Shown here: positions 45,101 to 55,238 of the stretch, in pieces
Layout of the letters: the number at the start of each line of letters is the position of its first letter
Position numbering within the stretch: position 1 is the first letter of the stretch
Assembly: GCF_902459465.1 (NCBI RefSeq)
Contig: NW_022985714.1
Location: 1 to 64,000 of the forward strand
Direction of reading: 5' to 3'
DNA length: 64,000 nucleotides
Source of the DNA: Asterias rubens
Lineage: Eukaryota; Echinodermata; Asteroidea; Forcipulatida; Asteriidae
Position numbers and translations under genes: made by a program
The notes under the pieces: model-generated
What the model saw: only the letters and a program-made list of their open reading frames with translations
Told to the model about the DNA's origin: nothing
Database searches by the model: none

Positions 45101-48100
45101 TCATGTGTTGAAAGATACTACACAGTATGTACAGTCAATCCTCCTACTGACTGACCATTCAATATCATCCACTGTGGTTGCTCAATGCTACATAAACTAA
45201 CCCAGCCTCTCTTTGTGTTGTTGTGGGAGTTATCATTTCCCAGTTGAAATCTTCAATGTATTTTGTGTGGATGTTTATTTCAGGGTGGTTCTTCCCTTGC
45301 TTGTATTGACAACACTCGATCCTGTCTCGCTAGGAATCTTTTCCTAGATCTGACAAATTTTGACGATCCATTGAGGCATCGAGGGAGGTAAGAGCAACGG
45401 GAAAGAGAGTTGGGATTTTATCTTAAAGTGTTTGCTAATTTCTCTTAATTTGCTTCAATTTTTAACCTCTGTAAAGTGTCTCGGTCCCTTTAGGGTTAAG
45501 GGAGCTTTCAAAGCTGTGTTTTTCTTATTATTTGTATTATTCATCTTCACCAAGGCCCTGCCATCTGAGTAGTCTGGTTCTTTTATGTATTTTAAACGAT
45601 GGTATTCATTATTGATAAATGCAGTCAAGGAACCTGGTAAATAATGACAAGGTAATAATCATCTTGTAAAGAGTAATTTTTATCCTCAAAACAAAACAAT
45701 TAAAGTAAAATGAAGCTGAAAACAAAACAAAAACTTCCCTGTTCTTTAAAATCAACAGTCCTATAGACCTTTCTATTGTAACATCACAGTGTGAGTTTTT
45801 GTCAACTGTGGTTGGAAAACCATAGAAAGCCATAAAAGAAAAACAAAAAAACATAGCCGCTGTTTTTAACAATGTAACACAAACATTCAAACAAAGTGTT
45901 AAATTTGTTGGTAACAAAGCATCAATTTTGGTTAAAACATATGTTGACACATTAAGTGTTTTACCAACATTCGGCCGACCATGCCATTCAGCTCGGTTTG
46001 TTAAGGTCAAAGGAAGACCACTCATATGCGGGAAGGATGTATTGCACTTACGTGGCCCTGCATTGTGTTTTACCTGTTTTATTTTGGTTCACTTTCTCTC
46101 TTAAAGGTTAGACTATGATTATTTTCAAATGCCCGGCAAAATAGGAGGATATTGTTCTTTGGATAAGGAACTTCTGAGGCAACATTCTAGCAGATTTTCT
46201 GAGTTGCAGTCATGGTGAGTATGACGCATCATGAATGCAATTGCCTCAATGTCCCACTGGTAATTGCCTTTGTGCCCCTAGAAGTATTCAAACACAAGAG
46301 TTTACAAGATGCTGCGGTACATTCAGCAGCCACTGTTGGACACACTTTGGTAAACCCCTTCTGTTAATGCTAAGTGTTACATAACACAACACACAGGACC
46401 ATCTTAATAATGAAGCAATAGTGGTTCAGTTTCTTGCTTAAGGACACAAGTGTCAAGACTGGGACTCAAACCCAAAACTCTGTTGATCAGAAACAGCAGA
46501 GCTCGAGTCCAGTGTGCTTGACGTCAGCCATGACACACCAGAAACTGTACTTCAACTTTACTTCAATAATGAGTTTGTACAGAATATTTATTTCACTTAC
46601 TTTGTCAATGGTTTGGTCATCAGGTATGGTGAGTTGATGGAATTCACTCCGATGGCTTCTGATCCGTTTGTGACTTCAAGCTGTGACGTCATCATCGAAG
46701 GCCGGACTTACCTGATGAAGTTAGATGCAGGTGAGATACGTTTGAAAATAAAGAGAACACCATTGTAATTAACCCTCCTACTAATTGACCATTTAATTTT
46801 AATTGCCCAATCATGTGGTGAATGCATCAACATAGTACACCGTCAGCCCTTGTACTGTCTGACTATTAGATATCATCCACTGTGGTTTTGAATAATAGAT
46901 AAACTATGCCAGCCTGCAATGATACCATGTGGGGAATGTGTGTGAACTATACACAGTCAACCCTCCTACTGTCTGGCCATTCAATATCATCACTGTGGTT
47001 TGCATGAAAGATAAACTATGCCAGCCTACAATATGATATCATGTGTTGGTACAGCTGCACAGAACACAGTCAACCCTCCCACTGTCTGACCATTTAATAT
47101 CATCCACTGCGGTTTGCATGAAAGATAGATAAACTATACCAGCCTGCAATATGATATCATGTGGTGGATGCAGCTACACAGTACACAGTCAACCCTCCTA
47201 CTGTCTGACCATTCAATATCATCACTGTGGTTTGCTTGAAAGATAGATAAACTATACCAGCCTGCAATATGATATCATGTGGTGGATGGTACACGGAACA
47301 CAGTCAACCCTACTGATGGCACTGTAAGTTCTGTGCACAGTTGTGCCACAGTACACAACCCATGTAGTTGAATGGTTTAAAATGGTTAGTCAGCCAGCTC
47401 ACTGGAAAATACCATCAAGTTTCTTGAAGTCTTTAATGAGGTGAGCCCGGTTCATTCTTCGCTGCGAATGTTTCGCAGGAGTTGAGCACAAGTCAACTGA
47501 TGTGAATTATTCATACCACATTCGCAGGAAGTAAAGACCTGGCTTTAGACTTTCACACCACAAGCTAGTTAATTTGAAAAAATTGTCTTTTGAATCAAGG
47601 TATCAACATGTTCCACCATTTCTGTGATTTCGTCAACTTGTACATCACTCAGCACTTATTGAATGACTTTTCTCTGAATGTGACGATAGTCATGTGGGAC
47701 ATGGTAAGTGAACAAAGATTTGTTTTCTTTGCAAATTCTAGATTCTAGACTTATCTTAATGTTGATTTACATGCACAATTACAAAGAAAGATGCAATAAT
47801 TACAAGCAACATGTGAACATTTCAGCTCAATAAGCCTTTTTGCGGTATGGCGGACATGATACGCGCGCGTCACACGCCGCGACTGATGCCATGCTCACCA
47901 TGTTGGTGGTCATTAGGTTTACGTGTAAACGCCGCGTCGCCTAAAATGCGCACTTCACTGAATAACATACGTTCTATTTCTATGGTCAATACGCACAAAT
48001 TTACCACAACTTTAAAGTGTTGTAGCATTGTGTCCGCCATACCTCAAAAAGGCTTATACACGGTGTCTACTTGTTGAAAAAACAACCAACAATTTTTACA

Positions 48101-51100
48101 GTAGATTCGCAAGAAAATTTGATCCATTCATTTCTAGTGAGGCGATAGCAGGTACCAACTGCATCTCTGGCCACAGCATTTGTGAACGGACAGCAACCCT
48201 CAGAAATGTTAGAAATGATTCATGCATGAATCATTTCTAAGATTCAAATGTTTTGGTTTAAAACTATCCAAACCATGTTACTTTGAAGAGAATTCTTCTT
48301 CAAAAAGTTACATTTTTAAAGTGCTTCGCTTCCCTCCAACTTTCCTTTCTTGCAGAGCAATATGAGGTACCTGGATTTATTTCAAGAGACCTGGGCAGCC
48401 TTCTCAAACCGACCTCTGTTTAGATTAAATGATTGGTCTGGCAAAAAAGTGAGTTATTTCCTTCATGGTACTTAACGAATTCAAACAACCACCATTACAT
48501 GAAAAACCTGAGATACCTTGTGGTTAGCATCAAGGTTCAAACAGGGTTCACACAAGGTATGCGCAGGGTTTACATAAGGTTCACACAAGGTTCACGAAGG
48601 GTTCACACAGTGTTCACACAAGGTTTTCACAGGTTCACACAAGGTTCATGCAAGGTTTACACAAGGTTCACACAAGGTTCATGCAAGGTTCACGCAAGGT
48701 TCACACAAGGTTCATGCAAGGTTCATGCAAGATTCACGCAAGGTTCATGCAAGGTTCACACCAGGTTCATGAGTTGAACATGCTTGATATCCTAGACTGG
48801 ACTATTCCACAAATCTAAGAGGTGGGGGTCAGTTCACAGGATTGCGATTTTACAGGCTGGTAAATAAACACAACCATACCCAGCCTTTCCAGCCATATGT
48901 TTATTGTATCAGGCTGTACCATTAATGTCTGGAAGGCATTCCGAGCAGCTCGATGGTTTCCTGCACCCCAACCACCACACCACCAGTAAAGGTCACTGTA
49001 TTCAGAGGTCACGAACAATGTTTGTGTTTCTCCTGAAGATGACCAACCACACCAGCTGTCCTAAAAGTTATATTACACATGGGTTTACCTGCAAATTTAC
49101 TAGTTACAGTAACTTCCTAGTGGTGTAATTTTCAGTGGACAGCACTCAGTCAAGCATTAAATTGATAAATTATTTGGTACCTACCGTAGGTGTGTTTCCG
49201 TGAAGCGGTGTTTACTCTCCCACCAAGAATGATCCGTGGATTCTTCTACAACATGCCCCTGACGCCAAACACACACGGCAGCAGCTTGATGAGGTCATTC
49301 TCCCAGCTAGTTGTTCACCGCCTGGGTGTCAAACAGAAAGGCCCACTGGTGAGTCAACTATAGAGTGGTCCTGGGCTCCATTTTACATCCTAACTTAGGA
49401 CTAGTCCTAACTTAGGACCAGTCCTAGGAGATGTTAAAAACATAAGGCTAGTCCTAAGCTCGAGATAACAGTAGTCTGAACTCTATTTTGAAATCCACCC
49501 CTGGGCCCAATTTAGTACAGCTGCTCAAGCACAAAAGTCACTAAGCACAACAGCATTTTGCTTTACATGGTATCCTGCTCATTTCTGCTTAGCTTGAGCA
49601 GCTATAAGAAATTGGGCCCTGGGGTGGTGGGGATGATGAGGGATTCAAGGGTTTGGGAGAGAGGTTGATTGGGAAGGTAGTGCAAAGGGAGGTGGTTTGG
49701 GAATGAAATATAAATCAATGGGGTGGAGGTTGATAGGAGGCTCAAAACAGACAGGGCCCAGCGCAATTGGGCTGTTTAAGCAGCATTGCTTAAGAAATGC
49801 GTGCTGAGCAAAAGTAAGCAGAATGCTGGTCATGGATTGTACATGTGACATGAATTTTTTGGCTGGTGAGTAATATTACTGGAGTGGGATTTGAACCGGG
49901 ATCTCGGGATTAACGTGCCAGCGCTCTACCAACTTGGCTATCCAGCCCTATGTTGGCAGTCTCACTATTTTGTCAACATCTTCGTTCAGGGTTGCCAATC
50001 AGTCAGAGAAGCCATTCAACTTAATGATACAACCCGGGAAGTGACAGGATAGGATTCACCTCCTGCTCTAGTAATTTTGTTCTTTACTCAACCCAAAATT
50101 TATATTTAAAGTTGTTGGCATTGCTTGATGTGCTTGCATCACAACAACACCAACACAAATTATACGTCTTGTGGCGTTTATGCATCTTCACACATTTTGG
50201 AGAGTTTGAAAAACGAAAAGTACAAATCTTTGTGGATAGTTTTGTCTTGCTCAAGTTGTGTTTCGTTTTCCCTTCCCTTTTTTGTTACAGAAAACAGGAA
50301 GAGTGAGAATTACCATCTTGGAGAGGAAATCAAAACACAGGAACATTATCAACCAAGCTGAGGTGAGGAATGAAAAAAGTTTTGAAATCTTGGCTCTTTC
50401 TGAATTAATCAACTAGGGGCTTTATTTCTAAGACGTGTGTGCGCCTTGTGGTATGTCTAACCATGGTATTGACTTTTATACAAACAAAAGTTTCTTGTAC
50501 CTGTCTTCATTAGGGCTTGTCATGGCTGATTGTTTAAGAGCAAAGGAGTCAAGCTCTGTTTTTTCTTATCAGTAGAGTGTGGGTTAGAATCATGGTCTTG
50601 ACACTTATGTCCTTATGATACTTTTCCAAAATTGCCTTGAGCGGTGTATGGGACGTTCCCATCCCATAGGTACTGTGAACTAGAATTTTTAGTGCACAAA
50701 AAGAGAACCCAGAACACTTATCGTGGAAGAGTAAGGGGCCAACCCTGGTGTTTGTGGTTCACAGAGCAAGCACTCTTATTTACAGGTTTCCTCAGGCTTG
50801 CAGGCTACAGTCATTAAAGGGTGGCTGCAGTGTTTTTTTTATTCATTTAAACGATTAAACATGACTTTTTAAACCTGAAATATTTTTTTCTATTTTTTAT
50901 TAAATGCGCAAGTATTTTAAAAATGGTTTTCAAGAGATTAGGGGAACCCACCCCGCCCCTAAAAGGGAGCCTTCATTTGCAGAAACATGACGTCATGTCG
51001 GTAACCCGAGCCGTCGGGCCCCCTGGCTATGTTCATATAGAGACGTGTGCACTGTGTGGCCTATACCTAGGCGCGTGTAGTTAGGGACCAGACTCTTTTT

Positions 51101-54100
51101 GCCGACGATATGTTTGAATTCCCGATGTGACGTCGATGGTGGGGGGGGGGGGGGGGGGGGGGGCGGTACCAATCCACAAAAGGGGGGGCATAACGCTTAT
51201 TACGCAAGTAAGATATGTTGGGAATAAACAAAACACATTTTATTGATGTTCAATACATATATCAGAAATAAATGATAGCAAAACTAACTGTTTTATTTGA
51301 ATTCACTGCAGCATCCCTTTAAGTTGACTAATGAGGCATGGTTTCATTACCATAAATATAATTAATAAGTCTGTGCTCATTTTTCGTTTCCTTTGTAGCT
51401 GGTACATGCTTTGAGAGAAGATCCACATTATGAAGTTCAAGTTGTGGAGTATAAGTGAGTTTTAAGATTAAATTAAGTTGGGTGTTGAGTTACTGAATTG
51501 TGTTGGACTGAGGACTGCACTAGTAAACTGATTATGCTTTACATGGGATCAGGCATACCACCATAATCAGAGTCTAACAGTTTGAGTGTTGAGTTACTGA
51601 ATGGTGTTGGACTGAGGACTGCACTAGTAAACTGGTTATGCTTTACATGGGATCAGGCATACCACCATAATCAGAGTCTAACAGTTTGAGTGTTGAGTTA
51701 CTGAATGGTGTTGGACTGAGGACTGCACTAGTAAACTGATTATGCTTTACATGGGATCAGGCATACCACCATAGTCAGAGTCCAACAGTTTGGGTGTTGA
51801 GTTACTGAATGGTGTTGGACTGAGGACTGCACTAGTAAACTGATTATGCTTTACATGGGATCAGGCATACCACCATAGTCAGAGTCCAACAGTTTGGGTG
51901 TTGAGTTACTGAATGGTGTTGGACTGAGGACTGCACTAGTAAACTGATTATGCTTTACATGGGATCAGGCATACCACCATAATCAGAGTCCAACAGTTTG
52001 GGTGTTGAGTTACTGAATGGTGTTGGACTGAGGACTGCACTAGTAAACTGATTATGCTTTACATGGGATCAGGCATACCACCATAATCAGAGTCTAACAG
52101 TTTGAGTGTTGAGTTACTGAATGGTGTTGGACTGAGGACTGCACTAGTAAAGTGATCATTCTGTACGTGGGATCAGGCATACCACTATAATCAGAGTCCA
52201 ACAGTGTTGAGTTACTGAATGGTGTTGGACTGAGGACTGCACTAATAACTGGTTATGCTTTACATGGGATCAGGCATACCACCATAATCAGAGTCCAACA
52301 GTTTGGGTGTTGAGTTACTGTATGGTGTTGGACTGAGGACTGCACTAGTAAAGTGATCATTCTGTACGTGGGATCAGGCATACCACTATAATCAGAGTCC
52401 AACAGTGTTGAGTTACTGAATGGTGTTGGACTGAGGACTGCACTAATAACTGGTTATGCTTTACATGGGATCAGGCATACCACCATAATCAGAGTCCAAC
52501 AGTTTGGGTGTTGGGTTTCTGTATTGGGTTGGACTGTTGGACTTAATTAATAATAAATTCTCTGTTCCTTTTTTTCTGCAGCCATTCATTGACCTTCGTT
52601 CAACAGATGGAGGTAAGTGTAATTAATAAGGTTAGAGACATATATGATATGGATGTGTTATGCAACCAGGAGTATCTACAGACAGTTTCATACGGGGAAG
52701 GGGGCAAGTGGGAAAGTGTAAATACGGGGAAGGGGGCAAGTGGGAAAGTGTAACCTTTATTTTGTTTTTCCAGAAAGTTTAGTTCAAGAAAATGAAGTAC
52801 TTTTGGCGTGGGTGTACCTAATAACAATATGATAATAAGCAGCTCCCAAGTAGTGCTTTATCTTGGATTTTAAAGTACTTGATTTTTTTCAAAACAGGTA
52901 TGCAAGGCTTTTTGATTGATTTCACACTGAAGTGGTTTACAAGGTGCTGCAGCAGCCACTGTCAGAAACACCCTGGCAAAACCCTTCTCTTAGCAATAAA
53001 TGTAACTGGATTCTTTTACTTGCATTACACAACACACAGGACCTACGGCTTTATGTCCCATCTGATGGACGAACGAAGCAATGACGGTTAAGTGTCTTGC
53101 TAAGGGATACACGTGTGAAGACTTGGACTTGAACCCACACTCTGCTGATTAGAAACAGCAGAGTTTGAATACAAGCCACTCTGTCACGACACAACAAAAT
53201 GATTTGATGTCTCTTTTTAAAGGATTGTTTTACCAACACGTGTTTTTATTTCTCACAGATCACACATAACAGCGATATTTTTATCGGAATGCACGGTGCA
53301 GGTTTAACTCATCTACTCTTCTTGCCTGATTGGGCCACAATCTTTGAAATGTAAGTTTCAGTTCTTTAACCCTTTATTTCATGATTAAATAAAAGGAAAT
53401 TGAAAACCTTTATTTCCTGTGGCCAATGTGCAGTTTCATAATAGGTACATTTTGGAGGCTTACAAACCTAGCTGCTTTTCCATTAATGTGCATTTTCATA
53501 ACTTAATGCACAAATGCGGCTAGTCATGCTAGTGGCAAACAAAACCTTTTTTGATGTCCAGGGCCAAATTTCTTAAAGCTGATTAGCAGAAAATTCTGCT
53601 TAGCAAGTTTCTTTGCTAAGCAAGAAATGAGTCGCAGCAATGGTAACTGTGTTTTGGCTGGAAAGCTATTGTTGCTTAACACAAATTTCTTTGAGCTAAG
53701 CAAATTGTAGTGCTTTCCCAGCCATTATGAAATTGGGCCCAGGGGTCGATTTCACAAAGAGTTAGGACTCGTCTTATCTCGAGTTAGGACGAGTAACTCG
53801 TCTTAACTTAGGATTAATTTTAAGGTCCGCATGCAACAGTGCAGGGTTGGGACTCGTCCCAAGTCCTAAGATTAGTCTTAAGTTAGGAAGAGTTTTGTGA
53901 AATCGACGGCTGATGTTTTAAAGATTGTGAGACTCCTGTAATTGTGTTTTCTTCCACTTGATTGAGCAGATGTAACTGTGAGGACAGGCATTGTTATGAA
54001 GACCTTGCCAACCTCCGAGGGGTACACTACATGACCTGGCAAAACAACGACCTCCTCAAGAAGCATAATGAAGTAAGTACTCAAGGAGCTCAGGCCTTGC

Positions 54101-55238
54101 TCTTAAGCTTGTTGTTAAGTAGTCAACCGGGCTAATAAAACTCTGGGTTTAACTTGCCCCAGGATGTTTTAGTAGGCTTGTATTTAAACATGTATTGTCA
54201 TAAATGTATCTTTCTGATGCATTAATGGTAGCAATCACAACCAGTATAATAGGCAAAAATTAACACGTAAAAACATGTATTATTCACATCTGAGTGGAAT
54301 AAATTTGAGCATTTTAAACAAGTAGGTTGCATAGTTTTTAGTAGACCACAGAGCAAGTTGAGGGGTGGTGTTTACTAGCCTGTGGCAGTTTTTACTGGAC
54401 AAAATACGCTGGGCTAGTGTTAAGGGGGAGCCCTGGAGCTCTATCTTAAATTTAAAGGGAAATGAAACCGTTTGGTTGTTTAAACTATGTATAAATGTAA
54501 TTGTTGTGTCTTGACTGAACAGTCTAGTGTGCAAGACTGTTGAGTTTGTGACGTCAGTATGCAAGAGGTCTAAAGTTGAACTGATGATCAGCAAATTTGT
54601 ATCTAAGTTTTTCAATTGAGAAGCTTACCTTGTTTGAAGTTAGTCTTGGGAATCCAGTCAATGTCAAAGGCTGTCTTTGTGTAGGAATTGATGTGTGGAT
54701 ATTGTATCTCAGACCTTGCAAAAATGAGAAAGCAGAAAGCAAATTTGTATAAGATTTGTGGGAGGGGTTCGTTTTTCCAGGAGCGTTTAATTCATTATCA
54801 ACCATCTTGTGACATTTGTTGTGTGCAATAACATACTTCTTATATAGCACTTTATCTAATTGGCCCAAGTATGCTCCGTCTTCACTAGTCTTGGTTCAAC
54901 ACTCTCCTATTATTATTATCTCTCCATAGACAGCTATCACAAGAGGGCGCACTCTCACCATCAACCGTTCTCACCCAACAAGAGCACCCTCTTGTGAAAG
55001 TAACAGGAGAGTCTTAAACCAAGACTACGTCTTTACAAGAAACCTTTATTCAATGTTCGGTTTATTTCTTATATCTTTGTAGATACTACACCCGAGCCTT
55101 GGCACGTACCACGCTAAATTCTGCGACTACTCTTTTGACAAGGGGGAATTTATTCGGCTAGTGAAAGAGGCTCAGCGTCACGTGGAAAGTAATCCAAAGT
55201 TTTGGGAAGGGGTCATTGCCAAACGAGATGAGCTATGA
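42115..55238 (+). CDS. EOGT: EOGT: EGF-domain-specific O-GlcNAc transferase, 15 coding exons, complete
   Basis: ER-lumenal GT61 enzyme that adds O-GlcNAc to Ser/Thr of folded EGF repeats (e.g. Notch ligand-receptor proteins). Exons: 42098(ATG 42115)-42399, 43128-43225, 44672-44783, 45284-45387, 46107-46214, 46624-46730, 47600-47703, 48356-48448, 49190-49348, 50291-50362, 51399-51454, 52582-52612, 53259-53350, 53970-54072, 55083-55238. GT-AG throughout; the sum is 1680 nt, giving 559 residues (human 527). Signal peptide [19 protein letters not shown]. Conserved blocks: [36 protein letters not shown] (~255-271), [26 protein letters not shown], then [19 protein letters not shown] (~448-466) and CNCEDRHCY. 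The C-terminus ...KRDEL is an ER-retrieval signal. The open frame upstream of 42098 is intronic and ends a SINE-like tail, so the ATG at 42115 is preferred. Confidence 0.95.
42556..43065. repeat. Dispersed 'GGGCACCAAGGCCAAGACC' repeats in EOGT intron 1
   Basis: At least three imperfect blocks share 'ttggaaaat..taaagt', then 'gggcac..aggccaagacc' and 'ggcctga' motifs (about 42600-42800, 42800-42960, 42960-43060). They relate to the GGCCTGATACTTT repeats elsewhere in the window. Confidence 0.5.
43241..44175. repeat. About 17-bp degenerate minisatellite (CATACCTCAGAGGCC)
   Basis: Some 930 bp consist of variants of 'cctcagaggcctcatac'. Larger blocks of about 200-260 bp repeat at about 43280, 43478, 43740 and 43888, beginning 'ggcttcacacctcagaacac'. 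The array starts 15 bp after the donor of EOGT exon 2 and fills much of that intron. Frames that read through it are artefacts. Confidence 0.9.
44884..45185. repeat. Tandem 'CAGTCAACCCTCCTACTGAC' repeat, 3 copies
   Basis: Three units of about 115-120 bp carry ACACAGTCAACCCTCC, CTGACTGACCATT, ATCATCCACTGT and GATAAAC. The same unit is repeated at 46765-47330 and once at about 12760-13050. Confidence 0.75.
46285..46540 (-). mobile_element. 5'-end SINE fragment
   Basis: Minus strand: 'gtgtcatggctgacgtca', then 'gctcgagtccc'-like pieces, a B-box-like antisense GGGACTCAAACCC (46459-46471) and the body 'cttaagcaagaaactgaac'. It lies just upstream of EOGT exon 46624-46730. Confidence 0.6.
46765..47400. 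repeat. Tandem 'CAGTCAACCCTCCTACTGTC' repeat, about 5 copies
   Basis: Units of about 120 bp with CTGTCTGACCATTCAATATC, CACTGTGGTTTGCATG, AAAGATAGATAAACTATRCC and AGCCTGCAATATGATATCAT. The array starts about 35 bp after the donor of EOGT exon 46730. The final degraded part resembles 12960-13060. Confidence 0.8.
47831..48058. mobile_element. 228-bp MITE with TIR AAGCCTTTTTGnGGTATGGC
   Basis: Left AAGCCTTTTTGCGGTATGGC plus GGACA. Right TGTCCGCCATACCTCAAAAA plus GGCTTA. The interior is unusually CpG-rich (ATACGCGCGCGTCACACGCC). A solo end lies at about 26982 ('tagcctttttgaggtatgg'). It is in the EOGT intron between 47703 and 48356. Confidence 0.8.
48533..48775. repeat. 11-bp minisatellite (AAGGTTCACAC / AAGGTTCATGC)
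   Basis: About 20 copies of AAGGTTCAYRC, some with small gaps. It starts some 85 bp after the donor of EOGT exon 48356-48448. Open frames across it are artefacts of the repeat. Confidence 0.85.
49376..49625. mobile_element. Two small palindromic elements
   Basis: At 49380-49470, CTTAGGACTAGTCCTAA and GGCTAGTCCTAAG arms. At 49503-49620, GGGCCCAATTTAGTACAGCT ... GCTATAAGAAATTGGGCCC. Both lie in the EOGT intron after exon 49190-49348. Confidence 0.65.
49868..49990 (-). mobile_element. tRNA-derived SINE head (full-length tRNA-like region)
   Basis: On the minus strand 49948-49880 reads GGGCTGGATAGCCAAGTTGG, TAGAGCGCTGGC (A box) and then B-box GGTTCAAATCCC. The downstream 'caacatcttcgttcag' in plus orientation matches the 21000-21030 copy. 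The anticodon stem does not pair well, so it is a SINE rather than a tRNA gene. Confidence 0.65.
50400..51398. other. EOGT intron with G23 run
   Basis: Contains a SINE-like tail stretch (50640-50820, 'gttcccatcccataggt', 'cttgcaggctacag') and a 23-base G homopolymer (51141-51163) followed by a second G-rich run. Otherwise AT-rich intron. Confidence 0.5.
51470..52530. repeat. 104-bp tandem repeat, about 10 copies
   Basis: GAGTTACTGAATGGTGTTGG recurs exactly every 104 bp at 51487, 51591, 51695, 51799 and onward. The unit includes GACTGAGGACTGCACTAGTA and GGGATCAGGCATACCACCAT. Later copies are a duplicated dimer: one monomer with GTGATCATTCTGTACGTGGG and one with AATAACTGGTTATGC. It starts about 15 bp after the donor of EOGT exon 51399-51454. 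Confidence 0.92.
52925..53195 (-). mobile_element. SINE fragment
   Basis: Contains 'caaggtgctgcagcagccac', 'ttgcattacacaacacacag', 'gttaagtgtcttgctaaggg' and, at 53145, 'ctgctgattagaaacagcag'. This is the same body and head order as 6913-7335. It is in the EOGT intron before exon 53259. Confidence 0.65.
53562..53912. mobile_element. Two adjoining palindromic MITEs
   Basis: 53562-53740: AGGGCCAAATTTCTTAAAGC ... CATTATGAAATTGGGCCCAG. 53743-53912: GTCGATTTCACAAAGAGTTA ... AGTTTTGTGAAATCGAC, with inner ACTCGTCTTAACTTAGGA / CTAAGATTAGTCTTAAGTTA arms. A second example of two such elements abutting end to end. Confidence 0.75.
54884..55022. mobile_element. Palindromic MITE next to EOGT last exon
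   Basis: The arms CTAGTCTTGGTT / AACCAAGACTA and ACACTCTCCT / AGGAGAGTCTT pair. Inner ACAAGAGGGCG / GCACCCTCTTGT arms also pair. It ends about 60 bp before the acceptor of EOGT's terminal exon. Confidence 0.7.

Noticed and set aside
49880-49950. Possible tRNA gene on the minus strand
   Set aside because: Although A and B boxes are clear, the anticodon stem pairs poorly and the downstream sequence matches a dispersed SINE copy at 21000.
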